Positions 45,862-54,146 of a stretch of 64,000 nucleotides of DNA are shown one piece after another. Origin of the DNA: Arthrobacter luteolus NBRC 107841 (GTDB lineage: Bacteria > Actinomycetota > Actinomycetes > Actinomycetales > Micrococcaceae). The position numbers were made by a program, and so were the translations under genes. The stretch spans positions 744,001 through 808,000 of the forward strand of contig NZ_BCQM01000001.1 of NCBI RefSeq assembly GCF_001552075.1. The letters are read 5' to 3'. The notes beneath the pieces are model-generated. The model saw only the letters and a program-made list of their open reading frames with translations. It was not told where the DNA came from and made no database searches. Numbering within the stretch: the stretch's first letter is position 1; every line of letters begins with the position of its first letter.

Positions 45862-45897
45862 CCCCGGACGCACGGTATAAGAAAAGGAGCCATGAGC

Positions 45898-47175
45898 ATG
45901 GCATCGATTACCCTCAAGAACCTCGTCAAGAAGTACGGCGACGGCTTCCCTGCCGTCAATGACGTCAGCCTGGACATTGCCGACGGCGAGTTCATCATCC
46001 TCGTCGGGCCGTCGGGCTGCGGCAAGTCGACCCTGCTGCGGATGATCGTGGGCCTGGAGGACATCACCTCCGGGGACCTGCTGATCAACGGGGAACGGGT
46101 GAACGACAAGGCGCCCCGCGACCGCAACCTCGCCATGGTGTTCCAGAACTATGCCCTGTACCCGCACCTGACCGTGTACGAGAACATCGCTTTCCCCCTG
46201 CGGTTGAACAAGGGCAAGTACTCGGACGACCAGGTCCGCAAGCTCGTCCGGGAGGCCGCGGAGACGCTGGAACTCACGGAACACCTGGACCGGAAGCCCG
46301 GCAACCTCTCCGGCGGCCAGCGCCAGCGGGTGGCGATGGGCCGGGCAATCGTCCGTCAGGCCGACGCGTTCCTGTTCGACGAGCCGCTGTCCAACCTGGA
46401 TGCCAAGCTCCGCGGGCAGATGCGGTCGGAAATCTCCCAGATGCAGCGCCGGCTCGGCGTCACCAGCGTTTACGTCACGCACGACCAGACCGAGGCCATG
46501 ACGCTCGGCGACCGCGTTGCCGTGCTGAAGAAGGGCATCCTCCAGCAGGTCGCCTCGCCGCGCGAGCTCTACGAACAGCCCGTCAACCTCTTCGTGGCCG
46601 GCTTCATCGGCTCCCCGTCGATGAACTTCCTTCCGGCGACATTCAAGGAAGGAAACATCCTTGAAACGGCCGTCGGAGACATCCGGATCCCCGAGGAGAA
46701 GGCCGCCAAAGCCGCAGGGAAGCAGGTTGTCCTGGTGGGTATCCGCCCCGAGTTCTTCGAAGATGCGTCACTGGTGGAAGGCGATAAGAAGGCGCACGGC
46801 TCGACGTTCAAGGCGCACATCACCCATACGGAGTGGCTCGGCAACGAACAGTACGGCTACATCCACTTCGATCCGACCCCTGAGGTACGGGAGCTCCTGG
46901 ACAACCTGGCGCGGGACATGGATGCCGATGAGCTGCGGCCCCAGGTTGTGGTGACGCTCGACGCCGCCAGCCGGGTCCGCGGCGGGCGTGAGGCCGAGCT
47001 GTGGCTCGATACCCGCAAGATCCACCTCTTCGACCCGGAGAGCGGGGAGAACCTGACCAGGGACCCCGAAGCCGGGGCGGAGCTGACCGAAGAGGCCAAT
47101 GCCCGCCGGGCCGAGGAAATCGCGATGGCCAAGGAAGAGCTCCAGCAGGCTGCAGCCACCCCGGCTGAGTCCTAG
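45898..47175 (+). CDS. sugC: ABC sugar importer ATPase, SugC/MsiK-like
   Basis: A 425-residue ATPase. Walker A is GPSGCGKST, signature LSGGQRQRVAMG, Walker B FLFDEPLSNLD, followed by VTHDQTEAM. The C-terminal regulatory TOBE/OB part spans about residues 240-400, and an acidic Glu/Ala-rich helix ends the chain. AAAGGAG lies eight bases before the ATG at 45898, favouring it over the ATG at 45892. It energises the LpqY-SugAB importer and may also serve other importers, as MsiK does in Streptomyces. Confidence 0.91.
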   Translation: MASITLKNLVKKYGDGFPAVNDVSLDIADGEFIILVGPSGCGKSTLLRMIVGLEDITSGDLLINGERVNDKAPRDRNLAMVFQNYALYPHLTVYENIAFPLRLNKGKYSDDQVRKLVREAAETLELTEHLDRKPGNLSGGQRQRVAMGRAIVRQADAFLFDEPLSNLDAKLRGQMRSEISQMQRRLGVTSVYVTHDQTEAMTLGDRVAVLKKGILQQVASPRELYEQPVNLFVAGFIGSPSMNFLPATFKEGNILETAVGDIRIPEEKAAKAAGKQVVLVGIRPEFFEDASLVEGDKKAHGSTFKAHITHTEWLGNEQYGYIHFDPTPEVRELLDNLARDMDADELRPQVVVTLDAASRVRGGREAELWLDTRKIHLFDPESGENLTRDPEAGAELTEEANARRAEEIAMAKEELQQAAATPAES

Positions 47176-47266
47176 ACAACAGCAAAGACAGACCAGCGCC
47201 CGGCCAGCCGCGTCTCCGCGGCAGGCCGGGTCTGCCCTCTGCGCGCCGTGCAGGTAACGTAAGAGC

Positions 47267-48250
47267 GTGCAGGGAACATCACCGGTAATTAAGGCAGTGG
47301 CCATCTGGCTCACCGCCCTCATGCTCACCATCGCGGCCGCCGTCGTCGTGATCTGGCTCGTTAACGCCAAGGCTTACGGCCCAGGCAAGCAGGTGGAGAA
47401 CTATCTCCAGGCCCTGCAGGACGGCAACGGTGCCCAGGCCCTTGGGCTGCTGAACGCCGACGTTCCTGACGCCAATGCCGTCCTGCTGGACGGCGACGCG
47501 CTGCGGAACTCGACGGCAGGGCTTGAGGTGCTGGATATCGCGGAAGTCGAGACAGCCGTGGATGACCGGACGGATGTGGTGGTCAGCTACCGGCTGGACG
47601 ATACCGAGGAAGAATCCACGTTCCAGCTGGAGAAGACCGGTACCCGCTGGATGTTCTTCGACCAGTGGTCCTTCCGGCCAACCACGCTCCCCGGGGTGCG
47701 GGTCAGCGCGGCGAACCAGAACGAGGCTGAGTTGAACGGCGCCCGGGTCGCCTTGCCCGAGGGCAGCAATACCTTCGCAGCGTTCTACCCGTCCCGGGTC
47801 GCCGCGTCCTTCACCAGCGGCTATTTCGAAGCTCCGGAGCAGACCGGGGTGCTCGCTGCCCCGTCAGGATCGCTGGACCTGACGCTCCGCAGCCAGGCAA
47901 CCCCGGAGCTGGTCGATGCCGTTGACGCGCGGGTGCACGAGTTCCTGGATAGCTGTGCCGGCGAGCAGAACCGGCTGGCCCCTGCCGGGTGCCCATTTTA
48001 CCACATGACCAATAACCGGGTGGAGCCGCCCATCACGTGGGAAATCACGAAGTACCCCACCGTGGAGATCTCTCCCGCCGACGGCCACTGGGTGCTTGCT
48101 CCGCTGCAGGGCACGGCACGGGTCACCGCAACCCAGACGGACCTGTTCTCCGGCGCCCAGAGCCCGCTGGTGGAGGACAAGGAGTTCTCCTTTGGAGCCC
48201 GGCTGTCGGTCAACGGCCAGGACATCAGCCTCACGGCCGTCATCGAATAG
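47267..48250 (+). CDS. Membrane-anchored extracytoplasmic protein of unknown function
   Basis: A 327-residue protein with one N-terminal membrane helix (AVAIWLTALMLTIAAAVVVIWLV) and the rest outside. The first outer region resembles an NTF2-like or DUF4878-type fold (KQVENYLQALQDGNGAQALGLL ... VVSYRLDD ... STFQLEKTGTRWMFFDQWSF). A later part has two Cys (SCAGEQ and AGCPFYH) that may form a disulphide. The start is GTG at 47267 with TAACGT six bases upstream, so it is transcribed separately from the importer. I do not recognise a function. Confidence 0.72.
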   Translation: MQGTSPVIKAVAIWLTALMLTIAAAVVVIWLVNAKAYGPGKQVENYLQALQDGNGAQALGLLNADVPDANAVLLDGDALRNSTAGLEVLDIAEVETAVDDRTDVVVSYRLDDTEEESTFQLEKTGTRWMFFDQWSFRPTTLPGVRVSAANQNEAELNGARVALPEGSNTFAAFYPSRVAASFTSGYFEAPEQTGVLAAPSGSLDLTLRSQATPELVDAVDARVHEFLDSCAGEQNRLAPAGCPFYHMTNNRVEPPITWEITKYPTVEISPADGHWVLAPLQGTARVTATQTDLFSGAQSPLVEDKEFSFGARLSVNGQDISLTAVIE

Positions 48251-48266
48251 CTTTTCCCCAACGCAG

Positions 48267-48317
48267 AAAGCGCCGCCTCCAGGACCTGGATTCCAGGGAT
48301 CGTGGAGGCGGCGCTTT
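48267..48317. terminator. Bidirectional terminator
   Basis: AAAGCGCCGCCTCCA (48267-48281) pairs with TGGAGGCGGCGCTTT (48303-48317). T residues follow on the plus strand and A residues precede on the other side, so it serves both converging genes. The 21-nt loop contains a smaller CCTGGATTCCAGG stem. Confidence 0.87.
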
Positions 48318-48347
48318 TTACTGTTCCGGGGCGGGCCCGGCCGGGGT

Positions 48348-50258
48348 CTAGTCCAGGCCGCGCAGGTCCAGGGTGAGTTCTGTTTCCCCGCCCGGCTGCA
48401 CGATCACGGGGATTCCCCAGTCCTGCTGGTAGAGGTGGCAAGCGGCGTGGTCCGGGATCTCACCGCCGGGTTCACCGTCACAGGCCGCGGCGCGGGCCGT
48501 GATGTGCAGGACGCCTTCGCTGACGGTGTCGGAGAGCACCAGTTCACGGACCAGGCCGATGGCGGTACCGCCGCCCGAAACCAGCAGTTCCTCCGGCGAA
48601 GCGGAGATCTTCAGCTGCGTCGGGTCCCCCCAGCGGTCATCCAGCTTCTGACCCTTGGGAGCGGAGAAGCGGACGGTCAGGCCGAGTGGTCCCGCCTCGA
48701 TAGCCGTCTTGGGGCGCTGCGTCTGCCGGGCGCCTTCGTCCACGGACTGGGCTTCCTTCGGGACCGGCAGCCGTACCAGCTGGTGCTTGTTGGCTTCCAC
48801 GACCACCAGGAGCGGTTCCTCCGCCGTGGTGTCCAGCAGGACGCCGGAGGGCTCTGCCAGGCCACGGGCCAGGGTGGAGACGGTGCGGGTGGCCGGATCG
48901 TAGCGGCGGACGGCACCGTTGTAGGTATCCGCGACAGCCACCGAGCCGTCCGGCAGTACCGCAACGCCCAGCGGGTGCTGCAGCCGGGCCTCGGCGGCGT
49001 CGCCGTCGCGGAAGCCGAAGTCGAACAGCCCCGCACCGATCGCTGTTTCCACGGTCACGGCAGCCCGGTTCCCCGAGGCGTCGAACGTGAGTTTCCGCAG
49101 GGCCGAGGTTTCCGAGTCCGCCACCCAGATGGCGCCGTCGGCGTCCTGGGCCAGGCCGGAAGACTGTGCGAACCATGCGGCGTCGCCGTCCCCGTCAAGG
49201 AGCCCTTCCAGACCGGTGCCGGCAAGGATGCTCAGGGCACCGGTGGCAGGGTCGAAGCCGAAGATCTGGTGGGTGCCGGCCATCGCGACGACGGCTTTGC
49301 CCAGGGCCGTGGACCAGAGGACGTCCCACGGCGAGGACAGCGAGGTGCCCAGCGGGTCGGTGCCCAGTTCGGTGGACTGTTCCGCGGCCTGGTTCTCTGC
49401 GTCCAGCAAACGCTGAATCCCGTTGCCCGCCACCGTGGTCACGGCACCGGTAGCCAGGTTCACGCCCCGGAGCCGGTGGTTCACGGCGTCCGCCACGATC
49501 ACGTCGTAGTCCAGGGTTTCCGCGACGGCGGCAGGCAGCACGGCCAGCCCCTGCGGTTCATTGAACCGTGCGGTCCCGGCGTCGCCGTCCCGCCATCCCT
49601 TAGTGCCTTCACCGATGACGCGGCGGACGGTTCTAAGGTCTGCTTCGAGTTCCACCAGCCGGTGGTGCCCGGTGTCCGTCACGAGGAAGGTGCCCTCCGG
49701 AAGGGCTGCTGCCTTGCCCGGGAACCGCAGGTCGCCGGAGGTTGCTTCGGCCGGAACGTACGGGCCGTCGCCGCGGTGCAGGGTTCCTTTCGCCTCGTGT
49801 TCGGCAATGAGCTCCGCCACCAGCGACTCCAGGCCGGCTGCGTGGCCTTCTCCGGAGAGATGGGCCACGATGTAGCCTTCCGGGTCAATGACCACGAGAG
49901 TCGGCCAGGCACGGGCAGTGTAGGCCTGCCAGGTGGCAAGTTCCGGGTCATCCAGCACCGGGTGCTGGATTTCGTAGCGTTCGACGGCGGCAGCCAGGGC
50001 AACCGGGTCGGCTTCATGCTCGAATTTTGGTGAGTGGACGCCCACCGTCACCAGGACGTCGGAGTACTTCGCTTCCAGCGGCCGCAGCTCGTCCAGCACA
50101 TGCAGGCAGTTGATGCAGCAGAACGTCCAGAAATCCAGGATGACGATCTTCCCGCGGAGGTCTTCCAGCCCCAGTTGTTTCCCGCCTGTGTTGAGCCAGT
50201 TGCGGCCCTCAAGCTCGGAAGCCCGGACGCGGTATCCGGCTCGCACCGTTTCAGTCAT
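48348..50258 (-). CDS. Thioredoxin-like/NHL beta-propeller protein (NHLRC2-type)
   Basis: A 636-residue protein. The N-terminal thioredoxin fold (residues 1-150) has the unusual redox motif FWTFCCINCLHV, as in NHLRC2. Several NHL repeats follow (about residues 170-500: FNEPQGLAVLP, DYDVIVADAVNHRLRGV, LSSPWDVLW, LAQDADGAIWVADS, LQHPLGVAVLPDGSVAVADTYNGAVRR). A C-terminal beta domain (about 530-636) contains Cys residues and a CHLYQQDWGIPV segment. There is no signal peptide. It overlaps the CopD-CtaG gene by four bases; a role in redox or metal handling of membrane oxidases is possible but not shown. Confidence 0.84.
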   Translation of the reverse strand: MTETVRAGYRVRASELEGRNWLNTGGKQLGLEDLRGKIVILDFWTFCCINCLHVLDELRPLEAKYSDVLVTVGVHSPKFEHEADPVALAAAVERYEIQHPVLDDPELATWQAYTARAWPTLVVIDPEGYIVAHLSGEGHAAGLESLVAELIAEHEAKGTLHRGDGPYVPAEATSGDLRFPGKAAALPEGTFLVTDTGHHRLVELEADLRTVRRVIGEGTKGWRDGDAGTARFNEPQGLAVLPAAVAETLDYDVIVADAVNHRLRGVNLATGAVTTVAGNGIQRLLDAENQAAEQSTELGTDPLGTSLSSPWDVLWSTALGKAVVAMAGTHQIFGFDPATGALSILAGTGLEGLLDGDGDAAWFAQSSGLAQDADGAIWVADSETSALRKLTFDASGNRAAVTVETAIGAGLFDFGFRDGDAAEARLQHPLGVAVLPDGSVAVADTYNGAVRRYDPATRTVSTLARGLAEPSGVLLDTTAEEPLLVVVEANKHQLVRLPVPKEAQSVDEGARQTQRPKTAIEAGPLGLTVRFSAPKGQKLDDRWGDPTQLKISASPEELLVSGGGTAIGLVRELVLSDTVSEGVLHITARAAACDGEPGGEIPDHAACHLYQQDWGIPVIVQPGGETELTLDLRGLD

Positions 50259-52399
50259 CGATGTTCTCCTTGGTCTGTCCTTGCATCGCGTTCGGCCAGC
50301 TGGGCGAACATATTGTTGTAAGCCGTCAGGTCCGCGTCATTATTCCGTTCCGCGGCCCGGTCCTTGCGTTTGGTTTCACGTGCATCCGAACGTGACCACG
50401 CAATGGCGACGCCGATCGCGACCAGGACGGTCGGGATTTCCCCGACGCCCCACATGATGGCGCCGCCCAGCTGCTGGTCGGCCAAGGCGCTCAGGCCCCA
50501 GTCGCGGCCCATGTTTCCGAAGTAGGACGCCTGGATCAGCGAAGTCTGCCCCATGACCGCTACGCCGAAGAAAGCGTGGAACGCCATGGTGGCCAGCAGG
50601 ATCAGCAGCCGGAGCGGGTAGGGCGCGCGGGTAGGCAGCGGATCGATCCCGATCATCGTCAGGACAAAGATGTATCCCGCCAGCAGGAAATGCAGCACCA
50701 TCAGCTCGTGGCCCACGTGCTGGCGCAGCGCAAATCCGAAGGCCTCCGAGTAGTAGAAGATCACGATGGACCCAGCGAAGTTCACGGCGGCGAAAATCGG
50801 ATGCGTAATGATCTTGGACCAGCGCGAGTGCACTCCGATCAGGATCCATTCGCGCAGGCCCCGGCTGCCGTCCGTCCGCGGAGTCAGTGCCTTCAGCGCC
50901 AGGGCAACGGGTCCGCCGAGCACCAGGAAGAGCGGGATGACCATGGAGAGGGACATGTGCCCGAGCATGTGGGTGCTGAACAGCACCATGCCGTAGACCG
51001 TCGGAGCTCCGGAGGTGACATAGGTCAGGGCAATGAGGCCAACGAACCAGGAGAGGACCCGGGCAATCGGCCACTTGTCCCCGCGCCGGTAGAGCTTGAT
51101 CACTCCGAGGACGTACGCCACGGCCAGGGTGACGGCGATGGCGATCCAAAGCCAGTCGGGGCGCCATTCCGTGAGGTAGCGTTCCGGCGTCAGTTCAGGG
51201 GGCAGATCGTAGCCGGTGAGGATGCGGGCAGGAGTGGCGTTGGGCGGAAGCTCTTCCGGCCGCGGCGGCGCCGTGCGGGCCAGGGCCGCCGCCACACCGG
51301 AGATTGCTGCCATAATCAGCAGTTCCACCCCGACGAACTGCCACAGCACCCGACGGGCGCTCAGGCTGCCGGCGGTGTCCGCGGGAACGCCCTTGTTCGC
51401 ACCGGCCCCCGTCGCCTGGACTGGAAGGCGCGGAATGATCCACCGGCGGTGCAGGAAACCAATAATGCCGAGGACTACGGTGGCAGCGACTTTGAAAATC
51501 ACCAGTCCGCCCCAGCGGGAGTCGAGCTGTTCCAGGGAGGTGATGCGCAGGGATGCGTTGACGATTCCGGATACTGACACCAGGACAAAGCCAAACAGCG
51601 CCAGGGCGGAGAAGCGGCGGAGAACGGCGCCGGTCATGTCGCCCAGCTGCTTGGCAATCACGGCCAGGACGATGATCCCGCCGATCCACAGGCAGACGCC
51701 CAGCAGATGCAGCCCGATCGAGTTGACCGCGGCACTGTGATCGTCTCCGCCCGCGGCGTGTCCCACCAGGGCCATGGGAAGCAGGCCGCCAACCGCCAGC
51801 ACAGCCGTGAGCGCCAGCCCGGTGAGGGACCGGACGCCGAAGGTGAGGGTCGTGACCACGGCGGCAATGATGCTCACGGCGAGCCAGGCGCGGCCGGTGG
51901 AGAAGTCGGTGAGGAAGGACGCGAGGCCTTCGGTGTAGGACGGGTCCGGGCTTAGCGGCAGCCCGGAGACATCCGAATAGGTGAACAGCAGCACACCGAT
52001 GGCGGAGATCGTCCAGACAGCGGCGGCACCGGAGGCCAGGGCCATGGTCTGGGTGAAGGCCGGGTGTTCCGGCCGGGCTTCCCGCTCTCCCCTGCCCCGG
52101 CGCGGGCCGGCATGTTTAGGCAGGATGACGACGGCGAACACCAGGGCGCCGATCACAGTCGCGACTGCGCCGTTCTGGATGGCCTTGGCTACCGGAAGTC
52201 CCCAGCGCGTAAGCGCTCCGGGGTCCGAAAGCTGGGCGGCGGCCGCAGCGCCGGTGAAGAGGAGTGCCGTGACCAGAGCCAGGACCATTACGCCTATCCC
52301 TGCGGCTAGCCAGCCGTTTCGAGCGGGGTTGCCGGGCACGGACGCGGAACCGGTGGGATGGCCCGGCAGCGTGTTCTGGGTCTTGGCAGTGTTTGGCAC
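50255..52399 (-). CDS. CopD-CtaG fusion (copper import/cytochrome oxidase assembly)
   Basis: A 714-residue membrane protein joining two families. Residues about 20-370 form a CopD-like copper-resistance domain with eight or so helices (VGHAAGGDDHSAAVNSIGLHLLGVCLWIGG; 51680-51769). Residues about 400-650 form a caa3-CtaG domain (WLWIAIAVTLAVAYVLGVIKLYRRG, FSTHMLGHMSLSMVIPLFLVLGGPV, HFLLAGYIFVLTMIGIDPLPTRAPY). Such proteins deliver copper to the CuA/CuB sites of cytochrome c oxidase. The tail is charged. The start is GTG at 52399 with a possible GAGAAT seven bases upstream. Confidence 0.89.
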   Translation of the reverse strand: MPNTAKTQNTLPGHPTGSASVPGNPARNGWLAAGIGVMVLALVTALLFTGAAAAAQLSDPGALTRWGLPVAKAIQNGAVATVIGALVFAVVILPKHAGPRRGRGEREARPEHPAFTQTMALASGAAAVWTISAIGVLLFTYSDVSGLPLSPDPSYTEGLASFLTDFSTGRAWLAVSIIAAVVTTLTFGVRSLTGLALTAVLAVGGLLPMALVGHAAGGDDHSAAVNSIGLHLLGVCLWIGGIIVLAVIAKQLGDMTGAVLRRFSALALFGFVLVSVSGIVNASLRITSLEQLDSRWGGLVIFKVAATVVLGIIGFLHRRWIIPRLPVQATGAGANKGVPADTAGSLSARRVLWQFVGVELLIMAAISGVAAALARTAPPRPEELPPNATPARILTGYDLPPELTPERYLTEWRPDWLWIAIAVTLAVAYVLGVIKLYRRGDKWPIARVLSWFVGLIALTYVTSGAPTVYGMVLFSTHMLGHMSLSMVIPLFLVLGGPVALALKALTPRTDGSRGLREWILIGVHSRWSKIITHPIFAAVNFAGSIVIFYYSEAFGFALRQHVGHELMVLHFLLAGYIFVLTMIGIDPLPTRAPYPLRLLILLATMAFHAFFGVAVMGQTSLIQASYFGNMGRDWGLSALADQQLGGAIMWGVGEIPTVLVAIGVAIAWSRSDARETKRKDRAAERNNDADLTAYNNMFAQLAERDARTDQGEHR

Positions 52400-52487
52400 G
52401 CTATCTATTCTCTACCCCTTGTAAAAATTGGGCCAATCACCGGTCATACACCGGCCCGCGGCGGTTCAGCCTGGCCGTAGACATCGG

Positions 52488-52532
52488 CAAAAAACAGGAC
52501 GGGGCCGGAGCCTTCCGGCACCGGCCCCGTCC
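52488..52532 (-). terminator. Rho-independent terminator of hup
   Basis: A 12-bp perfect stem GGACGGGGCCGG / CCGGCCCCGTCC (52497-52508 with 52521-52532). On the minus strand it is followed by a run of six T. Confidence 0.88.
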
Positions 52533-52547
52533 CAGGACTGCGGGGTC

Positions 52548-52832
52548 TTACTTCTTGGAGACAGCAGCCTTCAGCTTCGAGCCTGCGGTCAGCTTGACGC
52601 TGTGGCCGGCCGGAATCTGGATGGTTTCGCCGGTCTGCGGGTTGCGGCCCTGGCGAGCGGCGCGGTCGGTGCGCTCAACAGCAAGCCAGCCCGGGATGGT
52701 GATCTTTTCGCCGTTGGCAACGGAGGTTGCGAAGATGTCGAAGACGGCATCGAGCACGCCGTTAACGGCGGTCTGGCTGTTGCCGGACTTTTCTGCGACT
52801 GCGGCAACAAGTTCACTGCGGTTCATAGCCAA
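52548..52832 (-). CDS. hup: HU-family nucleoid protein
   Basis: A 94-residue DNA-bending protein. The N-terminal MAMNRSELVAAVAEK, the helix-rich dimerisation part (VNGVLDAVFDIFATSVANG) and the DNA-binding arm GRNPQTGETIQIPAG are present. It lacks the long Lys/Ala-rich tail of mycobacterial HupB. The start is TTG at 52832: AGGAGG lies seven bases upstream, and the N-terminus then matches the MAxNRSEL of relatives; an internal ATG two codons later is too far from that site. Curved-DNA tracts lie upstream. Confidence 0.94.
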   Translation of the reverse strand: MAMNRSELVAAVAEKSGNSQTAVNGVLDAVFDIFATSVANGEKITIPGWLAVERTDRAARQGRNPQTGETIQIPAGHSVKLTAGSKLKAAVSKK

Positions 52833-52920
52833 TTTATGTCCTCCTGGACTCTGGTGTTTAGCGCGAGCGGTTCACGGATGCGTAACCGCCTCTGTTCGAA
52901 AACTTACCAGCTTGGCGGCC

Positions 52921-52977
52921 AAAATCGCGCTGAAAACCGCGGGTTTTCGGGGTTTTTTCGGGTTTTTTCCCAAATTT
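52921..52977. promoter_or_regulatory. Phased A/T tracts (predicted curved DNA) upstream of hup
   Basis: Six A- or T-tracts lie at centre-to-centre distances of 12, 11, 10, 10 and 9 bases: AAAA, AAAA, TTTT, TTTTTT, TTTTTT and AAATTT. In this GC-rich genome such a run is unusual and should bend the DNA in one plane. It lies 90-145 bases upstream of hup and downstream of the rpsN terminator. Confidence 0.65.
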
Positions 52978-53014
52978 GGGTGGGTTGAACATACCGAGGG
53001 CCGCAGGGTACGCA

Positions 53015-53049
53015 AAAAGGGCGGCAACCTCAAAGGTTGCCGCCCTTTT
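53015..53049 (-). terminator. Rho-independent terminator of rpmB-rpmG-rpsN
   Basis: AAAAGGGCGGCAACC pairs with GGTTGCCGCCCTTTT over a five-base loop (15 bp). On the minus strand it ends in TTTTT. Confidence 0.9.
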
Positions 53050-53068
53050 CAGGCGTGGAAAGCGGTGC

Positions 53069-53374
53069 TTACCAGCTGGACTTCTTGATGCCGGGCAGTT
53101 CGCCGGCGTGTGCCATGTCGCGGAAACGCACGCGGGAGATACCGAACTTCTGGAGGGTACCCCGGGGGCGGCCGTCGATCTGGTCACGGTTGCGCAGGCG
53201 CACCGGTGAAGCGTTGCGGGGCAGCTTCTGCAGGCCGAGGCGTGCAGCTTCCCGTGCTTCGTCGGTTGCGTTCGGGTCAACCAGGGTCTTCTTCAGTTCG
53301 AGGCGCTTCGCAGCGTAGCGCTCAACGACAACCTTGCGCTGCTCGTTGCGGGCAATCTTGGACTTCTTTGCCAT
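53069..53374 (-). CDS. rpsN: 30S ribosomal protein S14, zinc-free form
   Basis: A 101-residue S14 protein ([21 protein letters not shown], ending in [15 protein letters not shown]). This is the long type without the CxxC zinc ribbon. It is the third gene of rpmB-rpmG-rpsN. Confidence 0.96.
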   Translation of the reverse strand: MAKKSKIARNEQRKVVVERYAAKRLELKKTLVDPNATDEAREAARLGLQKLPRNASPVRLRNRDQIDGRPRGTLQKFGISRVRFRDMAHAGELPGIKKSSW

Positions 53375-53376
53375 TC

Positions 53377-53544
53377 TTAGCGCTCCTCACGGAATTCGAC
53401 GTGCTGGCGGATCTTCGGGTCGTACTTCTTCAGGACCATACGGTCCGGGTCGTTACGACGGTTCTTGCGGGTCACGTACGTGTACCCGGTGCCGGCGGTC
53501 GACTTAAGCTTGATGATCGGACGTACGTCCTTGTCCTTTGCCAC
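53377..53544 (-). CDS. rpmG: 50S ribosomal protein L33, zinc-free form
   Basis: A 55-residue protein ([20 protein letters not shown]..., ending in QHVEFREER). Residues [22 protein letters not shown] are standard for L33. The zinc-binding CxxC pairs are absent. GTG start at 53544 shares its G with the stop codon of rpmB. It lies two bases before rpsN. Confidence 0.95.
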   Translation of the reverse strand: MAKDKDVRPIIKLKSTAGTGYTYVTRKNRRNDPDRMVLKKYDPKIRQHVEFREER

Positions 53545-53780
53545 TAGAGCTTCACACCCTTCGCAAGGAGGTCGGTGACGACAGCGTCAATGCCGCGGAC
53601 GTCGATCGTCTTGATGCCGCGTGCAGAAACCTGCAGCGTCACGTTACGGCGCAGGGACGGAACCCAGTAGCGCTTCTTCTGAATATTCGGGTCGAACCGG
53701 CGCTTGTTGCGTCGGTGCGAGTGCGAAATGCTGTGACCAAAGCCGGGAATAGCTCCGGTTACCTGGCAGTAAGCTGCCAT
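53544..53780 (-). CDS. rpmB: 50S ribosomal protein L28
   Basis: A 78-residue protein ([20 protein letters not shown], then [20 protein letters not shown]). A single Cys is near the N-terminus, and the four-Cys ribbon seen in some L28 proteins is absent. ATG at 53780 is preceded by GGAGGAGA. The open frame continues upstream for about 80 codons but that part is a leader, not protein. It is the first gene of the operon. Confidence 0.95.
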   Translation of the reverse strand: MAAYCQVTGAIPGFGHSISHSHRRNKRRFDPNIQKKRYWVPSLRRNVTLQVSARGIKTIDVRGIDAVVTDLLAKGVKL

Positions 53781-54146
53781 GATCTCTCCTCCAGTTGTAG
53801 TAAATATGACGGTCCTCAAAAAACAAGCACCAAGGCGATGCCGCCATGGCACCTGCAATAAAGAGCGTCCCGCCACCAGTTTTGACACCGTTATTACTGC
53901 GACTTTCCGGAGGTTGACCTGGCGGGGTGAGATCCAGCCGAAGTGCCTCGCCGCGGGGAAGACGGTGAAGTTCAGGTAGTCACGGCAAACTGCTGTGACA
54001 GCCTTCAATTCTAGGTTTACACGGGCGGCCACGCAAATGTTCTGCTCCGCACCGGTGAGGAGCGAACCAGATCATAGGCGTGACTTAACGCCTTCCTATC
54101 CTAGACGCCCGGCGCGTTTGAGCCAAACCGGGGCGGACGGCGCCGG
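53781..54146 (-). promoter_or_regulatory. Promoters and long leader of the rpmB operon
   Basis: This 366-base gene-free stretch contains two minus-strand promoter candidates. One is TTGCGT-N17-TAGAAT (54036-54008), which would give a leader of about 220 nt. The other is TTGGCT-N17-TAGGAT (54126-54098). I see no Zur-box-like palindrome. The leader contains an A-rich tract near 53815-53825. A ribosomal-protein feedback structure is possible but I cannot define it. Confidence 0.6.

Noticed and set aside
47189-47234. GC-rich hairpin after sugC (CCCGGCC/GGCCGGG)
   Set aside because: The pairing is real but there is no T tract, and a promoter for the next gene follows at once; terminator function is too uncertain.
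53800-53900. Zur box upstream of the ribosomal protein operon
   Set aside because: I looked for a TGAAAATNATTTTCA-like palindrome and found none.
53781-54032. N-terminal extension of L28 in frame upstream of 53780
   Set aside because: The strong GGAGGAGA site and the standard L28 N-terminus fix the start at 53780; the extension lies in the leader between promoter and gene.
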